Shown here: one piece after another, positions 56,232 through 64,000 of the stretch | How the letters are laid out: each line of letters starts with the position of its first letter | Position numbering within the stretch: the first letter of the stretch is position 1 | Source of the DNA: Desulfosporosinus hippei DSM 8344 | GTDB taxonomy: Bacteria; Bacillota; Desulfitobacteriia; Desulfitobacteriales; Desulfitobacteriaceae | Direction: 5' to 3' | Assembly: GCF_900100785.1 (NCBI RefSeq) | Contig: NZ_FNCP01000003.1 | Span: 62,001 to 126,000 of the forward strand | Length of the DNA stretch: 64,000 bases | The notes under the pieces: generated by a model | The model's database searches: none | What the model was told of the DNA's origin: nothing | The model's input: the letters and a program-made list of their open reading frames with translations, nothing else | Made by a program: the position numbers and the translations under genes

Positions 56232-58775
56232 TTAAAAATGCTCTAAGACGGTTCTGCTGATTATTTCGTCCTGTACTTCCTTGCACAGTTCCACGAAGTA
56301 AGCGCTGTATCCGGCGACACGAATAATTAAGTCTCTATACTTGTCCGGTTCAATTTGGGCCTTCTTTAAGACTTCGTTGTCCACATAGCTGAACTGCATT
56401 TGACCATTACCGAGGATAGAAGCTGTTCGTAGTAAGGTGATTAAGCCATTTTCTCCTTCAGGGGTTTCCAGAATGCCTCGCAGTAGCTTGAAGTTGTGCA
56501 CCATACCCACATTCATGGATTCGTTGCTCAGCTTACTGACCGATTTAATGATAGCCGTTGGACCCAATTTGTCCGCCCCCTGTGTCGGGCTGATTCCGTC
56601 TGAGAGAGGTGTCCACGCCAGTCTTCCATTAGCTGTCGCCCCGGTGATTTCTCCGATGGGCGTGTTATTGGAAATAGAGAGCGTACCATGAGTCAAGTGA
56701 GAATAGAGCATTTTAAAGGTGTGATGAACCCGCTCTGTCCAGATGATGATATCTGAGGCTATTTCATCAACATAGTCATCGTCATTCCCGTATTTAGGGG
56801 CATTAAGACAATCTGTCCGAATGGCTTCGTACCCATCGAAATTCGCTCCTACTGCATCCCTGATTTGTTTCAGTGTATACTTCTTATCTTCAAAAACTAA
56901 CTTCTTAATTGCAGCCATAGAATCAGCGTAGGTTCCCAAACCGGAGAAGATAAGTCCCGGGCCATAATTAATGAGAGCTCCGCCGTGGGTAACATCGGTT
57001 CCTTTTTCCATACAGCCTTCTACCAAGAGAGACATCAGCGGTTTGGGGGCCAGGTCTCGGTGTACTCTCTGACTAACAATAGTTCCGATGGCAGACAAAC
57101 GAATAATATGCTCAAGCTGTTGCTTGCAGGCAGCATCAAATTCTTCGTAGGTCTTGATATCGTCCAGTTCTCCTGAGTCAATTCCTTGCATGGTGCCATG
57201 CCATTTCATCATACCGCGGTTGAGAACAAATTCTATGGCAATGGGCCATTGAGTGTAGCCTGTGGATGTCCATTGATAAATTCTGCCGGATTTTTGGGGT
57301 TCAACACATCCCATGAGACAATAATCGCGTGAGTCTTCAATAGAGAACCCTTTGGCTAGCATCATTTTTATATGAGTATCATCAAAGTGACAGGCAGGGA
57401 AGCCAAGTCCTGCTTTAACCACATCAACGATTTTCTTCAAATATTCTTGGGGGGATTTATTATGAATCCGACAAGCTAAAGAGGGTTGATACATCTTGGT
57501 AAATCGAACTGCATCCATGATCAGATAGGTCAGTTCATTAGTTGCGTCCCCACCGGTTCTCTTCTGTCCGCCAATCGTCAAGTTGATAAACGGTTGATAG
57601 CCGGCGAAATATTTAGCACCCAATTCACTGGAAAGCCACATGACTTCCGAGCATTTGATAATAAAGCTGCTTATTAACTCAAAGGCTTCGAGTTTATTCA
57701 TTCTGCCGGCTTCCATATCGGCCTTGAACATGGGGTAGATGTATTGATCTAAACGGCCGAGAGAAATACCAGTCTGGTTTTCTTCCACTACAAACAAGGA
57801 TTCCAGCGTCCAGACTGACTGAAGTGCTTCCTGGAAGGTACTGGGAGGATTAGCCGGTACCCGGGTTAAAATATCAGAAATCTTGTAAAGTTCTTTTTGT
57901 CGAGCTGAGTCATACTCTCTGCCTGCCAGCTCTCTGGCATAATCCGACAGCCGTTTAGCATAGGCCAAAATTCCATCGCAAGTTTCGATCTCTGCTTTAT
58001 AGAAATAAATCTTATCAATGTCCTCTGGATTTTCCATGGACAATTTGCTCAATTTGTCAACGGCTTCCTGTCTTACTCCATTAATCCCTTTTTTAACGAG
58101 TATGACATCATAACCCGGGCAAGTGTCCCCACCGCCATTTACCTGGTGGTAAGAGAGATCACTGACGAAGGATTCCCCCGAAAAAGACCACACTCCGGCT
58201 TCTTCATATTGTTGCTGACATATTTCATCTAAGCTTCTGCCTTCCCAGTAGGGGAAGATCTCTTCCTTCAAAATCCGCTTATCTTCTTCACTGATTTGAA
58301 AGGGATCTTGCGGCCGGGTTGACATGGTGTCCAATTCATCCCGAATCCAGCGCCAGGCGATATCCGGAGATACTGCACCCGCTCTCGCTTTTCCACAGGG
58401 ATGACCCACAATCAATTCATCATTTTGAATCACCAAGGGAGCTGTCTCACAAGCCTTTCTAAAGCACTTAGCCCGCAGGAGAATTTTTGGCAACCCTGCA
58501 TTTTCTTTAGTTACTTGGGTAAAAGCCCGGGCCCGATAGGTACTGACACTGGGCTTAACTTTTAAATAAGCTGCTTTTAGTCGTTCTAAACGAGGGGTTA
58601 ACCCTGTAATTTCCCCTTCATAGACTGGGGATTTTGTCACACTGTTAGTTGTTGCAGGGTGTGTGGCCAGCCCCTTGGAAATACCCTCAAACAGTTTCAT
58701 AACCAGAGCTTTTTCATCTTGTGACAAGTGTTTTGTGGCATCTGCAAATTTAGTTGAGAACTCTTTTATATCCAA
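56232..58775 (-). CDS. cutC: Choline trimethylamine-lyase, glycyl radical enzyme
   Basis: 847 residues, the length of type I CutC, without the long N-terminal extension of type II. The active site reads [19 protein letters not shown] (Cys near 490, Glu two later, Thr and Tyr of the choline pocket in TSTGYTQ), and the glycyl radical site is [19 protein letters not shown] with Gly near 822. The GCVEP and TSTGYTQ combination separates CutC from propanediol and glycerol dehydratases. It cleaves choline to trimethylamine and acetaldehyde inside the compartment. TTG start with GGGAGG upstream. Oxygen sensitive. Confidence 0.95.
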   Translation of the reverse strand: MDIKEFSTKFADATKHLSQDEKALVMKLFEGISKGLATHPATTNSVTKSPVYEGEITGLTPRLERLKAAYLKVKPSVSTYRARAFTQVTKENAGLPKILLRAKCFRKACETAPLVIQNDELIVGHPCGKARAGAVSPDIAWRWIRDELDTMSTRPQDPFQISEEDKRILKEEIFPYWEGRSLDEICQQQYEEAGVWSFSGESFVSDLSYHQVNGGGDTCPGYDVILVKKGINGVRQEAVDKLSKLSMENPEDIDKIYFYKAEIETCDGILAYAKRLSDYARELAGREYDSARQKELYKISDILTRVPANPPSTFQEALQSVWTLESLFVVEENQTGISLGRLDQYIYPMFKADMEAGRMNKLEAFELISSFIIKCSEVMWLSSELGAKYFAGYQPFINLTIGGQKRTGGDATNELTYLIMDAVRFTKMYQPSLACRIHNKSPQEYLKKIVDVVKAGLGFPACHFDDTHIKMMLAKGFSIEDSRDYCLMGCVEPQKSGRIYQWTSTGYTQWPIAIEFVLNRGMMKWHGTMQGIDSGELDDIKTYEEFDAACKQQLEHIIRLSAIGTIVSQRVHRDLAPKPLMSLLVEGCMEKGTDVTHGGALINYGPGLIFSGLGTYADSMAAIKKLVFEDKKYTLKQIRDAVGANFDGYEAIRTDCLNAPKYGNDDDYVDEIASDIIIWTERVHHTFKMLYSHLTHGTLSISNNTPIGEITGATANGRLAWTPLSDGISPTQGADKLGPTAIIKSVSKLSNESMNVGMVHNFKLLRGILETPEGENGLITLLRTASILGNGQMQFSYVDNEVLKKAQIEPDKYRDLIIRVAGYSAYFVELCKEVQDEIISRTVLEHF

Positions 58776-58829
58776 CGTTTATTCCTCCCTCTTACGTTAT
58801 AAACAGGTAAGTGTCTATTTTTCTTTAGC

Positions 58830-60311
58830 TTAGGTGAGTTGCTTAAGTAATTTTTCGAGCAGTCCCACCAGATCATTGGAACTCTGATCAGGCAAACAAC
58901 TAGTCTCACTTACTTTAGCGTCTTTACCCACCTGTGTGCCATTGGTTATATCCTCTAGCTGACGTACACCATAACCGACTTTTCGAATATTAATTAAGTT
59001 CATTGGAGTTACATTATCGGAAGTGTACCCCCCGCCCGCTGCTCCAGAACCTAAGGTTAAGGCCGGGAAGAGATTGGTTGTCGCTCCTATCCCGCCTAAG
59101 GTGGCAGGAGTATTCACGAGCACTCTTGATACCGGTTTTTTTAAGGCAAACTCCCGAATTACCTCTTCATTTCTAGAATGAATAATCAGAGTATGTCCCC
59201 GACCCTCATTAACAAGCAATTCTACGCATTTTTCACAAGCGTTCATCCAATCCTTTTCTACGTAAAATGCCAAAACCGGACAAAGCTTTTCTCTTGAATA
59301 TGGATTGCTGGAAGAGACAAATTTTTGTTCCGAAACTAACACTTTAGTATCTTCCGGAACGCAGATACCGATATGACCAGCTAACTCAACAGCGGTCTTT
59401 CCTACTATTTCAGGATTCAAACTGTCATCAGGCCGAAAAAACAGCTTACTAAGTTGTTCTGCCTCCTGGCCGGTCATAAAGTATGCCCCGGTTTTCTTCA
59501 GTTCACGCCTTACTTCATCGGCAATACAGTCTTCCGCCACAATAGATTGTTCCGATGCTGAGACGATTCCGTTATCAAAAGTTCTGCTAAGGACAATATC
59601 TGCCACTGCCTTTTTAATATCTGCGGAACGTTCAATAAAAGCAGGTCCATTACCCGGGCCGCCATAAATCGTTGGCTTTCCGGAGGTATATGCTGCTTTG
59701 ACCATCTTGGGCACACCTGTAATCAGGATAAGCGCTGTATCTTTGTGGTTCATTAAAGCAACTGTTCCGTCCACTGCAATCGTTCGCAGATACCCTATGG
59801 CACCGCTTGGCAAACCCTTCTCCTCTGCGGCTCGAATTAATATATCCAGCACCTTGGCGATGGTTTTTTTGGCCTTGGGATGAGGTGCAAAAACAATTGC
59901 ATTGCCAGACTTTATGGCAATCAAGGTTTTGTATATTGTAGTTGAAGCAGGGTTTGTAGAAGGTGGCAAGGCTGCAATCACTCCAACAGGTACGCCTATA
60001 TCTATGGTCTTATTTTCTTTGTCTTCACTAATAATACCGACAACTTTCATATCCTTGATCTTCTGATAGAGAAAATCACTGGCAAAAATATTCTTAACTA
60101 GCTTGTCCGGCCACTTGCCAAAGCCTGTTTCTTCCTGTGACAGAACTGCCAGTTCTCTCGCATATTTATTCACCGTCTCAGCCATATGACCGACAATTTT
60201 GTCCAGCATTTCCTGAGAGAAAGTTGCCAGTATCTTTTGAGCCTCACGGGCATTTTCCACAAGAATCCGAGCCTCTTGGACGGAGAGCAAATCGTTGTCT
60301 ATTCTATTCAT
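58830..60311 (-). CDS. Aldehyde-dehydrogenase homologue with Ser replacing catalytic Cys
   Basis: 493 residues, paralogous to the one at 48001. It keeps the NAD/CoA-binding pattern ([35 protein letters not shown]) and a C-terminal amphipathic tail (SNDLVGLLEKLLKQL). The catalytic cysteine position reads FDNGIVSASEQS: TCA codes Ser where the paralogue and EutE have Cys (verified on the nucleotides near 59560). It is therefore unlikely to be an active acylating dehydrogenase. It might be a non-catalytic structural partner or bind NAD/CoA. Start ATG 60309-60311 has GGGGAGTG upstream. Confidence 0.88.
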   Translation of the reverse strand: MNRIDNDLLSVQEARILVENAREAQKILATFSQEMLDKIVGHMAETVNKYARELAVLSQEETGFGKWPDKLVKNIFASDFLYQKIKDMKVVGIISEDKENKTIDIGVPVGVIAALPPSTNPASTTIYKTLIAIKSGNAIVFAPHPKAKKTIAKVLDILIRAAEEKGLPSGAIGYLRTIAVDGTVALMNHKDTALILITGVPKMVKAAYTSGKPTIYGGPGNGPAFIERSADIKKAVADIVLSRTFDNGIVSASEQSIVAEDCIADEVRRELKKTGAYFMTGQEAEQLSKLFFRPDDSLNPEIVGKTAVELAGHIGICVPEDTKVLVSEQKFVSSSNPYSREKLCPVLAFYVEKDWMNACEKCVELLVNEGRGHTLIIHSRNEEVIREFALKKPVSRVLVNTPATLGGIGATTNLFPALTLGSGAAGGGYTSDNVTPMNLINIRKVGYGVRQLEDITNGTQVGKDAKVSETSCLPDQSSNDLVGLLEKLLKQLT

Positions 60312-60365
60312 AGTTTCAATCACTCCCCTTTCCAACCGCCGAATTATAATGCTTAAGTGCCCTTT

Positions 60366-60656
60366 TTACCAATCAAGAACATATCTGGCGATAATTTTCT
60401 CAACGTCTGGGTGTGGCCTGGCAATGACATTCGAGGAATAGATTTTTCCGACTTTGCTAGCTTCTTTAACGCCGGCCTCGACTGCTGCTTTCACTGCTCC
60501 CACATCGCCACGAATTACTACAGAAATCAAACCGGAAGCCACATTCTCATATCCGACCAATTCCACATCTGCAGCTTTGCACATTGCATCTGCCGCCTCC
60601 AGCACCGAAACCAGGCCATACGTTTCTATGAACCCTAAGGCACCATTTGTGTCCAC
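60366..60656 (-). CDS. BMC-H hexameric shell protein
   Basis: 96 residues from GTG 60654-60656 (AAAGGGGAG upstream). One BMC domain: ALGFIETYGLVSVLEAADAM and [20 protein letters not shown]. It is the second gene of the operon and a close paralogue of the neighbouring shell protein. Confidence 0.93.
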   Translation of the reverse strand: MDTNGALGFIETYGLVSVLEAADAMCKAADVELVGYENVASGLISVVIRGDVGAVKAAVEAGVKEASKVGKIYSSNVIARPHPDVEKIIARYVLDW

Positions 60657-60683
60657 GCGGACTCCCCTTTCAAAAATCAATGA

Positions 60684-60983
60684 TCACTCTTCATCAATAT
60701 CATGAACCGAAACAATCTTGCCGACCCGACTGACGGGACGTGGCATCACATGGGAGGCTGTCACTTCACCTATGGCTGCTGCTGCCGCTGCACCACTTTC
60801 TACAGCCGATCTCACTGCTGCTACGCTCCCTTTAACCATTACTGTAACAAGTCCCGAACCCACATTTTCATAGGAAACAAGAACAACATCAGCTGCTTTA
60901 CACATAACATCCGCTGCTTGAATTGCCGGCACCATACCTCTCGTTTCCACAAGACCTAGTGCTTCTTCCCCAAAGTATTTCAT
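60684..60983 (-). CDS. BMC-H hexameric shell protein, first gene of operon
   Basis: 99 residues. LGLVETRGMVPAIQAADVM and VGSGLVTVMVKGSVAAVRSA are the BMC-H pattern. It opens the 17-gene operon, so the shell is made first. An AAAGTGGGG stretch precedes ATG. Confidence 0.93.
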   Translation of the reverse strand: MKYFGEEALGLVETRGMVPAIQAADVMCKAADVVLVSYENVGSGLVTVMVKGSVAAVRSAVESGAAAAAAIGEVTASHVMPRPVSRVGKIVSVHDIDEE

Positions 60984-61117
60984 CGAAACAACCCCACTTT
61001 TCTATAATTTAACGCTCAAGGATTGTCGCATTATTGTCTTTTTCAACAAATTATGTACTTTTATAATATCTCATAGGCATATTATTTTTTTGAAGAATCA
61101 ATATGTCTAATTGCATT

Positions 61118-61123
61118 ATTATA
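61118..61123 (-). promoter_or_regulatory. Possible -10 box of the cut operon
   Basis: TATAAT is read on the minus strand about 135 bp before the first shell gene. The base at the expected -35 distance is a poor match, as would suit an activator-dependent promoter, but this is weak evidence. Confidence 0.3.
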
Positions 61124-61299
61124 TCCAGCAAAAATATTTTATTGGACTAAAGAGTGTTTTTTGCACTTTATTGACTAATATTCTTGGATTGACCTGTCAT
61201 ATTTCAAGTATCCCTGTGTCAATGTAATGAAAAGGTTACATAAGAACTATCCTTATGACCTGGCGTACAATTAGCATCAATACTTGAAAATTGTGATTT

Positions 61300-61341
61300 A
61301 AAAAAGCAGTAAAGCCAATTACAAAAATTGCTTTACTGCTT
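61300..61341 (-). terminator. Rho-independent terminator in the operon's upstream region
   Basis: Minus-strand AAGCAGTAAAGCAATT pairs with AATTGGCTTTACTGCTT (one bulged base) and six T follow. No gene on that strand ends near it, because the adjacent gene at 61494-62408 is on the plus strand. It may be a leader attenuator, or it may block antisense read-through. Confidence 0.75.
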
Positions 61342-61493
61342 ACTTCAACTCATGTACAATTCAAATTTAACTAGCTCCATTTAACCATAGGAATACAACA
61401 TTCCAAATGCATTGATTTTGTTATTTTTTTTTGCTAAAGTTAATTACAAATAATCACAAAATCCAAGTTCAATTAAGCTTGGTGGAGATATGT

Positions 61494-62408
61494 ATGGAAA
61501 TGGAAGAACTGGTTCAAGAAAAGCTGCGACAGGCTTTTCACGACGAAAGAATTGTGTTCGACAAATCAAGATTTGCCGGTGGGCTTACAAACTATAATTA
61601 TATAATGGTTATTAATGGTATCGAATATGTTATCCGGCAGCCTGGCCGCATGACCGAACAAATTATTGATCGTAAGATTGAAAGGGTCAATAACCATATT
61701 GCCTCAGAGTTAGGTGTGAACTCTGATTGCATTTATTTTGATGAATCAAGCGGAATTAAGATAAGCATCTATATCAAGAACAGTTGCAATATGGCACAGG
61801 CTGATCCCGGTTCTTTTCATAATTTAGAATCAGTGTGCGACATCATGAAAAAAATACATTCCTTCCCCAAGGGTTTTGCAAATCATTTTGAGTGGCAAGA
61901 GGAGCTTTCTAAGTACGAAGGGATTATCCAGCAATTACATGGGAGTTTTTTCTTTGACTATCAAGACTTAAAGGAGCAGCTAATCTTCTTTGTCCAAAAA
62001 AATATAGAAAGTACAATTCTTGTGCCATGTCACAATGACACAGTACCGGAAAACTTTATTATGGATGACAATGGCCGGACGTATCTAGTAGACTGGGAAT
62101 ATTCTGGAATGAACGATCCTTGCTGGGATGTAGCAGCCTATATTCTTGAATCAAAACTAAACGAAGAAGCCATCCAATATTTAGTCAAAAACTACTTTGG
62201 CTATCCACTTACCACAATGGATGAGCTTAAAATAAAAGGCTTTATGATGGCCCAAGATTTACTTTGGACAGTTTGGGCCTTAATCAGACATTACAACGGC
62301 GAAGATTTTCTGGAATACTGCTGTTTTAGGTATGAACGCTTTCGCAAAAATATCAAACTCGTCAAACAATCTCCCCAGTGCTCTATAGCGAGTATGGTTA
62401 CGGGTTAA
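61494..62408 (+). CDS. Choline/ethanolamine-kinase-like phosphotransferase
   Basis: 304 residues of the APH/choline kinase fold. PCHNDTVPENFIMDD holds the catalytic-loop Asp and LVDWEYSGMNDPCWDVAAYI the metal-binding Asp, a close match in pattern to LicA-type choline kinases. Brenner-type N-terminal GGLTNYNYIM resembles the nucleotide-binding loop. It would phosphorylate choline or a similar small alcohol or aminoglycoside in the cytoplasm. Divergent from the choline-degrading operon. ATG 61494-61496 is chosen for its GGTGGAG site; TTG 61431 is upstream. Confidence 0.85.
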   Translation: MEMEELVQEKLRQAFHDERIVFDKSRFAGGLTNYNYIMVINGIEYVIRQPGRMTEQIIDRKIERVNNHIASELGVNSDCIYFDESSGIKISIYIKNSCNMAQADPGSFHNLESVCDIMKKIHSFPKGFANHFEWQEELSKYEGIIQQLHGSFFFDYQDLKEQLIFFVQKNIESTILVPCHNDTVPENFIMDDNGRTYLVDWEYSGMNDPCWDVAAYILESKLNEEAIQYLVKNYFGYPLTTMDELKIKGFMMAQDLLWTVWALIRHYNGEDFLEYCCFRYERFRKNIKLVKQSPQCSIASMVTG

Positions 62409-62605
62409 AACATTGGGCCAATTCTTATTGAACTTAATATCAGATGGGGCCGCTACATGCTTGTCAAATTCGACACTGGTGTCGATTTTGACCTTACTCA
62501 CAGAGAAAAATGAACAGTAGGGTAAGGATTATTATTCAAGTAACCCGCTGAAGCAGAATAAAGAACTTCCACAAGAAGTGAGTGTCTTAAATTCATACAA
62601 GATAA

Positions 62606-62625
62606 GAGCGCCTGTTTAGGCGCTC
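62606..62625 (-). terminator. Hairpin ending the diguanylate cyclase gene
   Basis: GAGCGCCT pairs with AGGCGCTC over a GTTT loop, and on the minus strand TTATCTT follows. It sits within ten bases of the stop of the gene ending at 62616, whose last codons it overlaps. Confidence 0.6.
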
Positions 62626-64000
62626 TCAATATAAAATCCTTTATTTTTACTTTTTGCTTGATACAAAATTTGATCAGCTTTGTTCAGAAGGTCATCGTAC
62701 TTAAGGGTCCAGTCTTCAATCCATAAAAGTCCGCCGGAAATCGTTATCGGCTTAAGGGAACCGTCTGGAAAAGCGAGTAAATCTTTAGTCAAGCCCCGGT
62801 AAAAGTTATCCATCTCCATCCTTATAGCCTCCCTATTTTCAAACCCAAATAAGAACAGGACAAATTCATCTCCGGAACGTCTCCCCAAAATACTGGATTT
62901 TCCTCCTATTTTAGCAAGATGTGATACCGCTCTATTGATATATGAGTCTCCCCATTGATGCCCATAAGTGTCATTGATTTGCTTAAGATAGTCAAGATCA
63001 AACATGATAAGTGCTGCTGTGTCTTGTTGTCCGACGCTTTCTATAACGTTCTCAATGCGGCGTTGAACTGCCTTTCTATTGTATATCATGGTCAGGGAAT
63101 CATAATCCCGTTCCATTTTGATCTTGTTTTTCTCCAGAATCTCTTGCGTTACATCGCTTACAACACCCATAGTGCTATTTTCGTTTTTTACCACCTTAAC
63201 CTTGACGTATTTAATGGGATCCGTGCTTATTTGGTAAACATTCTCATCCTCTTTTTCTGGATTATTAAGTTTTTGCTGAATAAGCCCTATAAACTTCTCT
63301 TTGTCTTGAATAATCTCAGCCATGACAGCGCTGTCAATTTCAAGAATTAATGGCAATTGATCCGTCATAAACACATGGCTGGAATCGCATCTGATTTCAA
63401 ACACACCAATTGGAAAATCCGCCAGATCGATTATTTTTGACATCTTGACGGTAGACTCCAGCAATTGATTATTGGCATTTTCCATTGCGCTGGACAAACT
63501 ATCAATTTCGGTCAACCCCGTTGGATTAAGTTTAAGTGCTTTGTTGTTAGCGCTTTCTCGCACCTGCTTAACGAGTTGAGTTATTGGTTTTGTGAATCGA
63601 TAGCTGATGAAATACCCTCCAACTATTCCTATTGCAATGGATGCCAATAGAGACATTCCTAGGATTTGTTGGATTTTACGAACATAATTGAGCAGATGAT
63701 TTTCTGTCATTAAGCCAACTAAGTACCAAGACTCTTGCTCAAAAGGTGTATTGAATTTGTAAAGTCTTATTCGTTCCAGACAAGCATATATCTTTTCTTC
63801 ACTATTGTGATTTTCTACACGATAAATATTTCGATTCTTATCTACTTCAGTCAAGGCGAATGATTCCTCTGCTCTGATCATCCGTTTTTGTAATGCACCA
63901 ACCATTAAAATCGGCTCAATTTTGTTAGCTCCTGCATTGCTGTAGCCGATCAAATACCCCATTGAATCCCTGGGCTGCAAGTCTATGGCGGGTAAAAATT
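62616..64000 (-). CDS. Membrane diguanylate cyclase with Cache-like sensor, partial (runs off right edge)
   Basis: At least 461 residues. The frame is open to base 64000 (LPAIDLQPRDSMGYLIGY), so the start lies beyond the window. An extracytoplasmic Cache-like segment (ESWYLVGLMTENHLL) is followed by a membrane helix (MSLLASIAIGIVGGYFISYR), a HAMP-like linker, a PAS-like domain (about 175-275) and a GGDEF domain with the active variant LGRRSGDEFVLFLFG. It synthesises c-di-GMP in response to an outside signal. It neighbours the choline-kinase-like gene but is convergent with it. Confidence 0.9.
   Translation of the reverse strand, partial: FLPAIDLQPRDSMGYLIGYSNAGANKIEPILMVGALQKRMIRAEESFALTEVDKNRNIYRVENHNSEEKIYACLERIRLYKFNTPFEQESWYLVGLMTENHLLNYVRKIQQILGMSLLASIAIGIVGGYFISYRFTKPITQLVKQVRESANNKALKLNPTGLTEIDSLSSAMENANNQLLESTVKMSKIIDLADFPIGVFEIRCDSSHVFMTDQLPLILEIDSAVMAEIIQDKEKFIGLIQQKLNNPEKEDENVYQISTDPIKYVKVKVVKNENSTMGVVSDVTQEILEKNKIKMERDYDSLTMIYNRKAVQRRIENVIESVGQQDTAALIMFDLDYLKQINDTYGHQWGDSYINRAVSHLAKIGGKSSILGRRSGDEFVLFLFGFENREAIRMEMDNFYRGLTKDLLAFPDGSLKPITISGGLLWIEDWTLKYDDLLNKADQILYQAKSKNKGFYIESA

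Larger units (their letters stand above)
60984..61493. other. Divergent regulatory region of the microcompartment operon and the kinase gene
   Basis: 510 bp of AT-rich DNA. It holds a minus-strand terminator at 61300-61341, a TATAAT-like box on the minus strand at 61118-61123, and a GG-N10-GC element on the plus strand near 61260. No small gene is convincing. The position between the operon and its divergent neighbour makes it the likely target of the PocR/AraC two-component system. Confidence 0.6.

Noticed and set aside
56232-58775. Glycyl radical enzyme as propanediol or glycerol dehydratase
   Set aside because: GCVEPQ together with TSTGYTQ and 847-residue length match CutC, and EutP/EutQ/EutS partners fit a two-carbon aldehyde rather than propanal.
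61260-61276. Sigma-54-like promoter (CTGGC...GCA with GG-N10-GC spacing) on the plus strand
   Set aside because: Spacing fits, but bases between are poor, it lies about 220 bp from the kinase gene, and no sigma-54 activator is nearby.

Overview
This window looks like chromosome of a strictly anaerobic, spore-forming Firmicute of the Peptococcaceae (Desulfosporosinus/Desulfitobacterium type). The evidence is indirect: strong AGGAGG ribosome sites, frequent TTG/GTG starts, moderate GC, a YjcZ-like small spore-type peptide, a three-subunit NADH-linked [FeFe]-hydrogenase, hybrid cluster protein, and many c-di-GMP proteins. No rRNA, tRNA, CRISPR array, prophage or intact insertion sequence was seen.

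Left part (1-15 kb, nearly all minus strand). A surface-polysaccharide block encodes a partial left-handed beta-helix acyltransferase, a Gfo/Idh sugar oxidoreductase, a WbpA-type UDP-HexNAc 6-dehydrogenase, a PglF/CapD-type membrane dehydratase, a membrane O-acyltransferase, two membrane-anchored unknown proteins and GalU. A ClpP and a large one-module NRPS (C-A-T-reductase) follow.

Middle part (15-44 kb). Signalling and housekeeping genes alternate: an HD-GYP protein and a PAS histidine kinase that share the same membrane sensor, a K+-channel-like protein, a glutamate-synthase-like flavoprotein, amt-glnK, two tandem DUF445 proteins, hydCBA (electron-bifurcating hydrogenase type), tcdA, a DUF5317/HD-GYP pair, hcp with an HcpR-like operator, a gamma-carbonic anhydrase, a SiaB-SiaC-SiaA partner-switch cluster ending in a PAS-GGDEF-HD-GYP protein, mgtC and xth.

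Right part (44.7-61 kb). Seventeen minus-strand genes with tiny gaps or overlaps form a choline-degrading glycyl-radical bacterial microcompartment (GRM1-like). CutC cleaves choline to trimethylamine and acetaldehyde, CutD activates it, an acylating aldehyde dehydrogenase and PduL convert acetaldehyde to acetyl-CoA and acetyl phosphate, and EutP/EutQ may make acetate and ATP. Shell proteins are BMC-H (x3), EutS-like, PduT-like, GrpU-like and EutN-like; PduS, EutJ and a EutT-like protein are accessories. A PocR-type histidine kinase and an AraC-type response regulator lie just downstream and probably sense the substrate or a product. A choline-kinase-like gene diverges from the operon, and a Cache/GGDEF protein runs off the right edge.

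The most notable points are a second operon aldehyde dehydrogenase with Ser in place of the catalytic Cys, a EutT homologue lacking its Cys motif in a B12-independent compartment, a terminator in the operon leader, a Sia-type module joined to a bifunctional c-di-GMP protein, a glycine-like NRPS with a reductive release domain, and a two-copy dispersed hairpin repeat.
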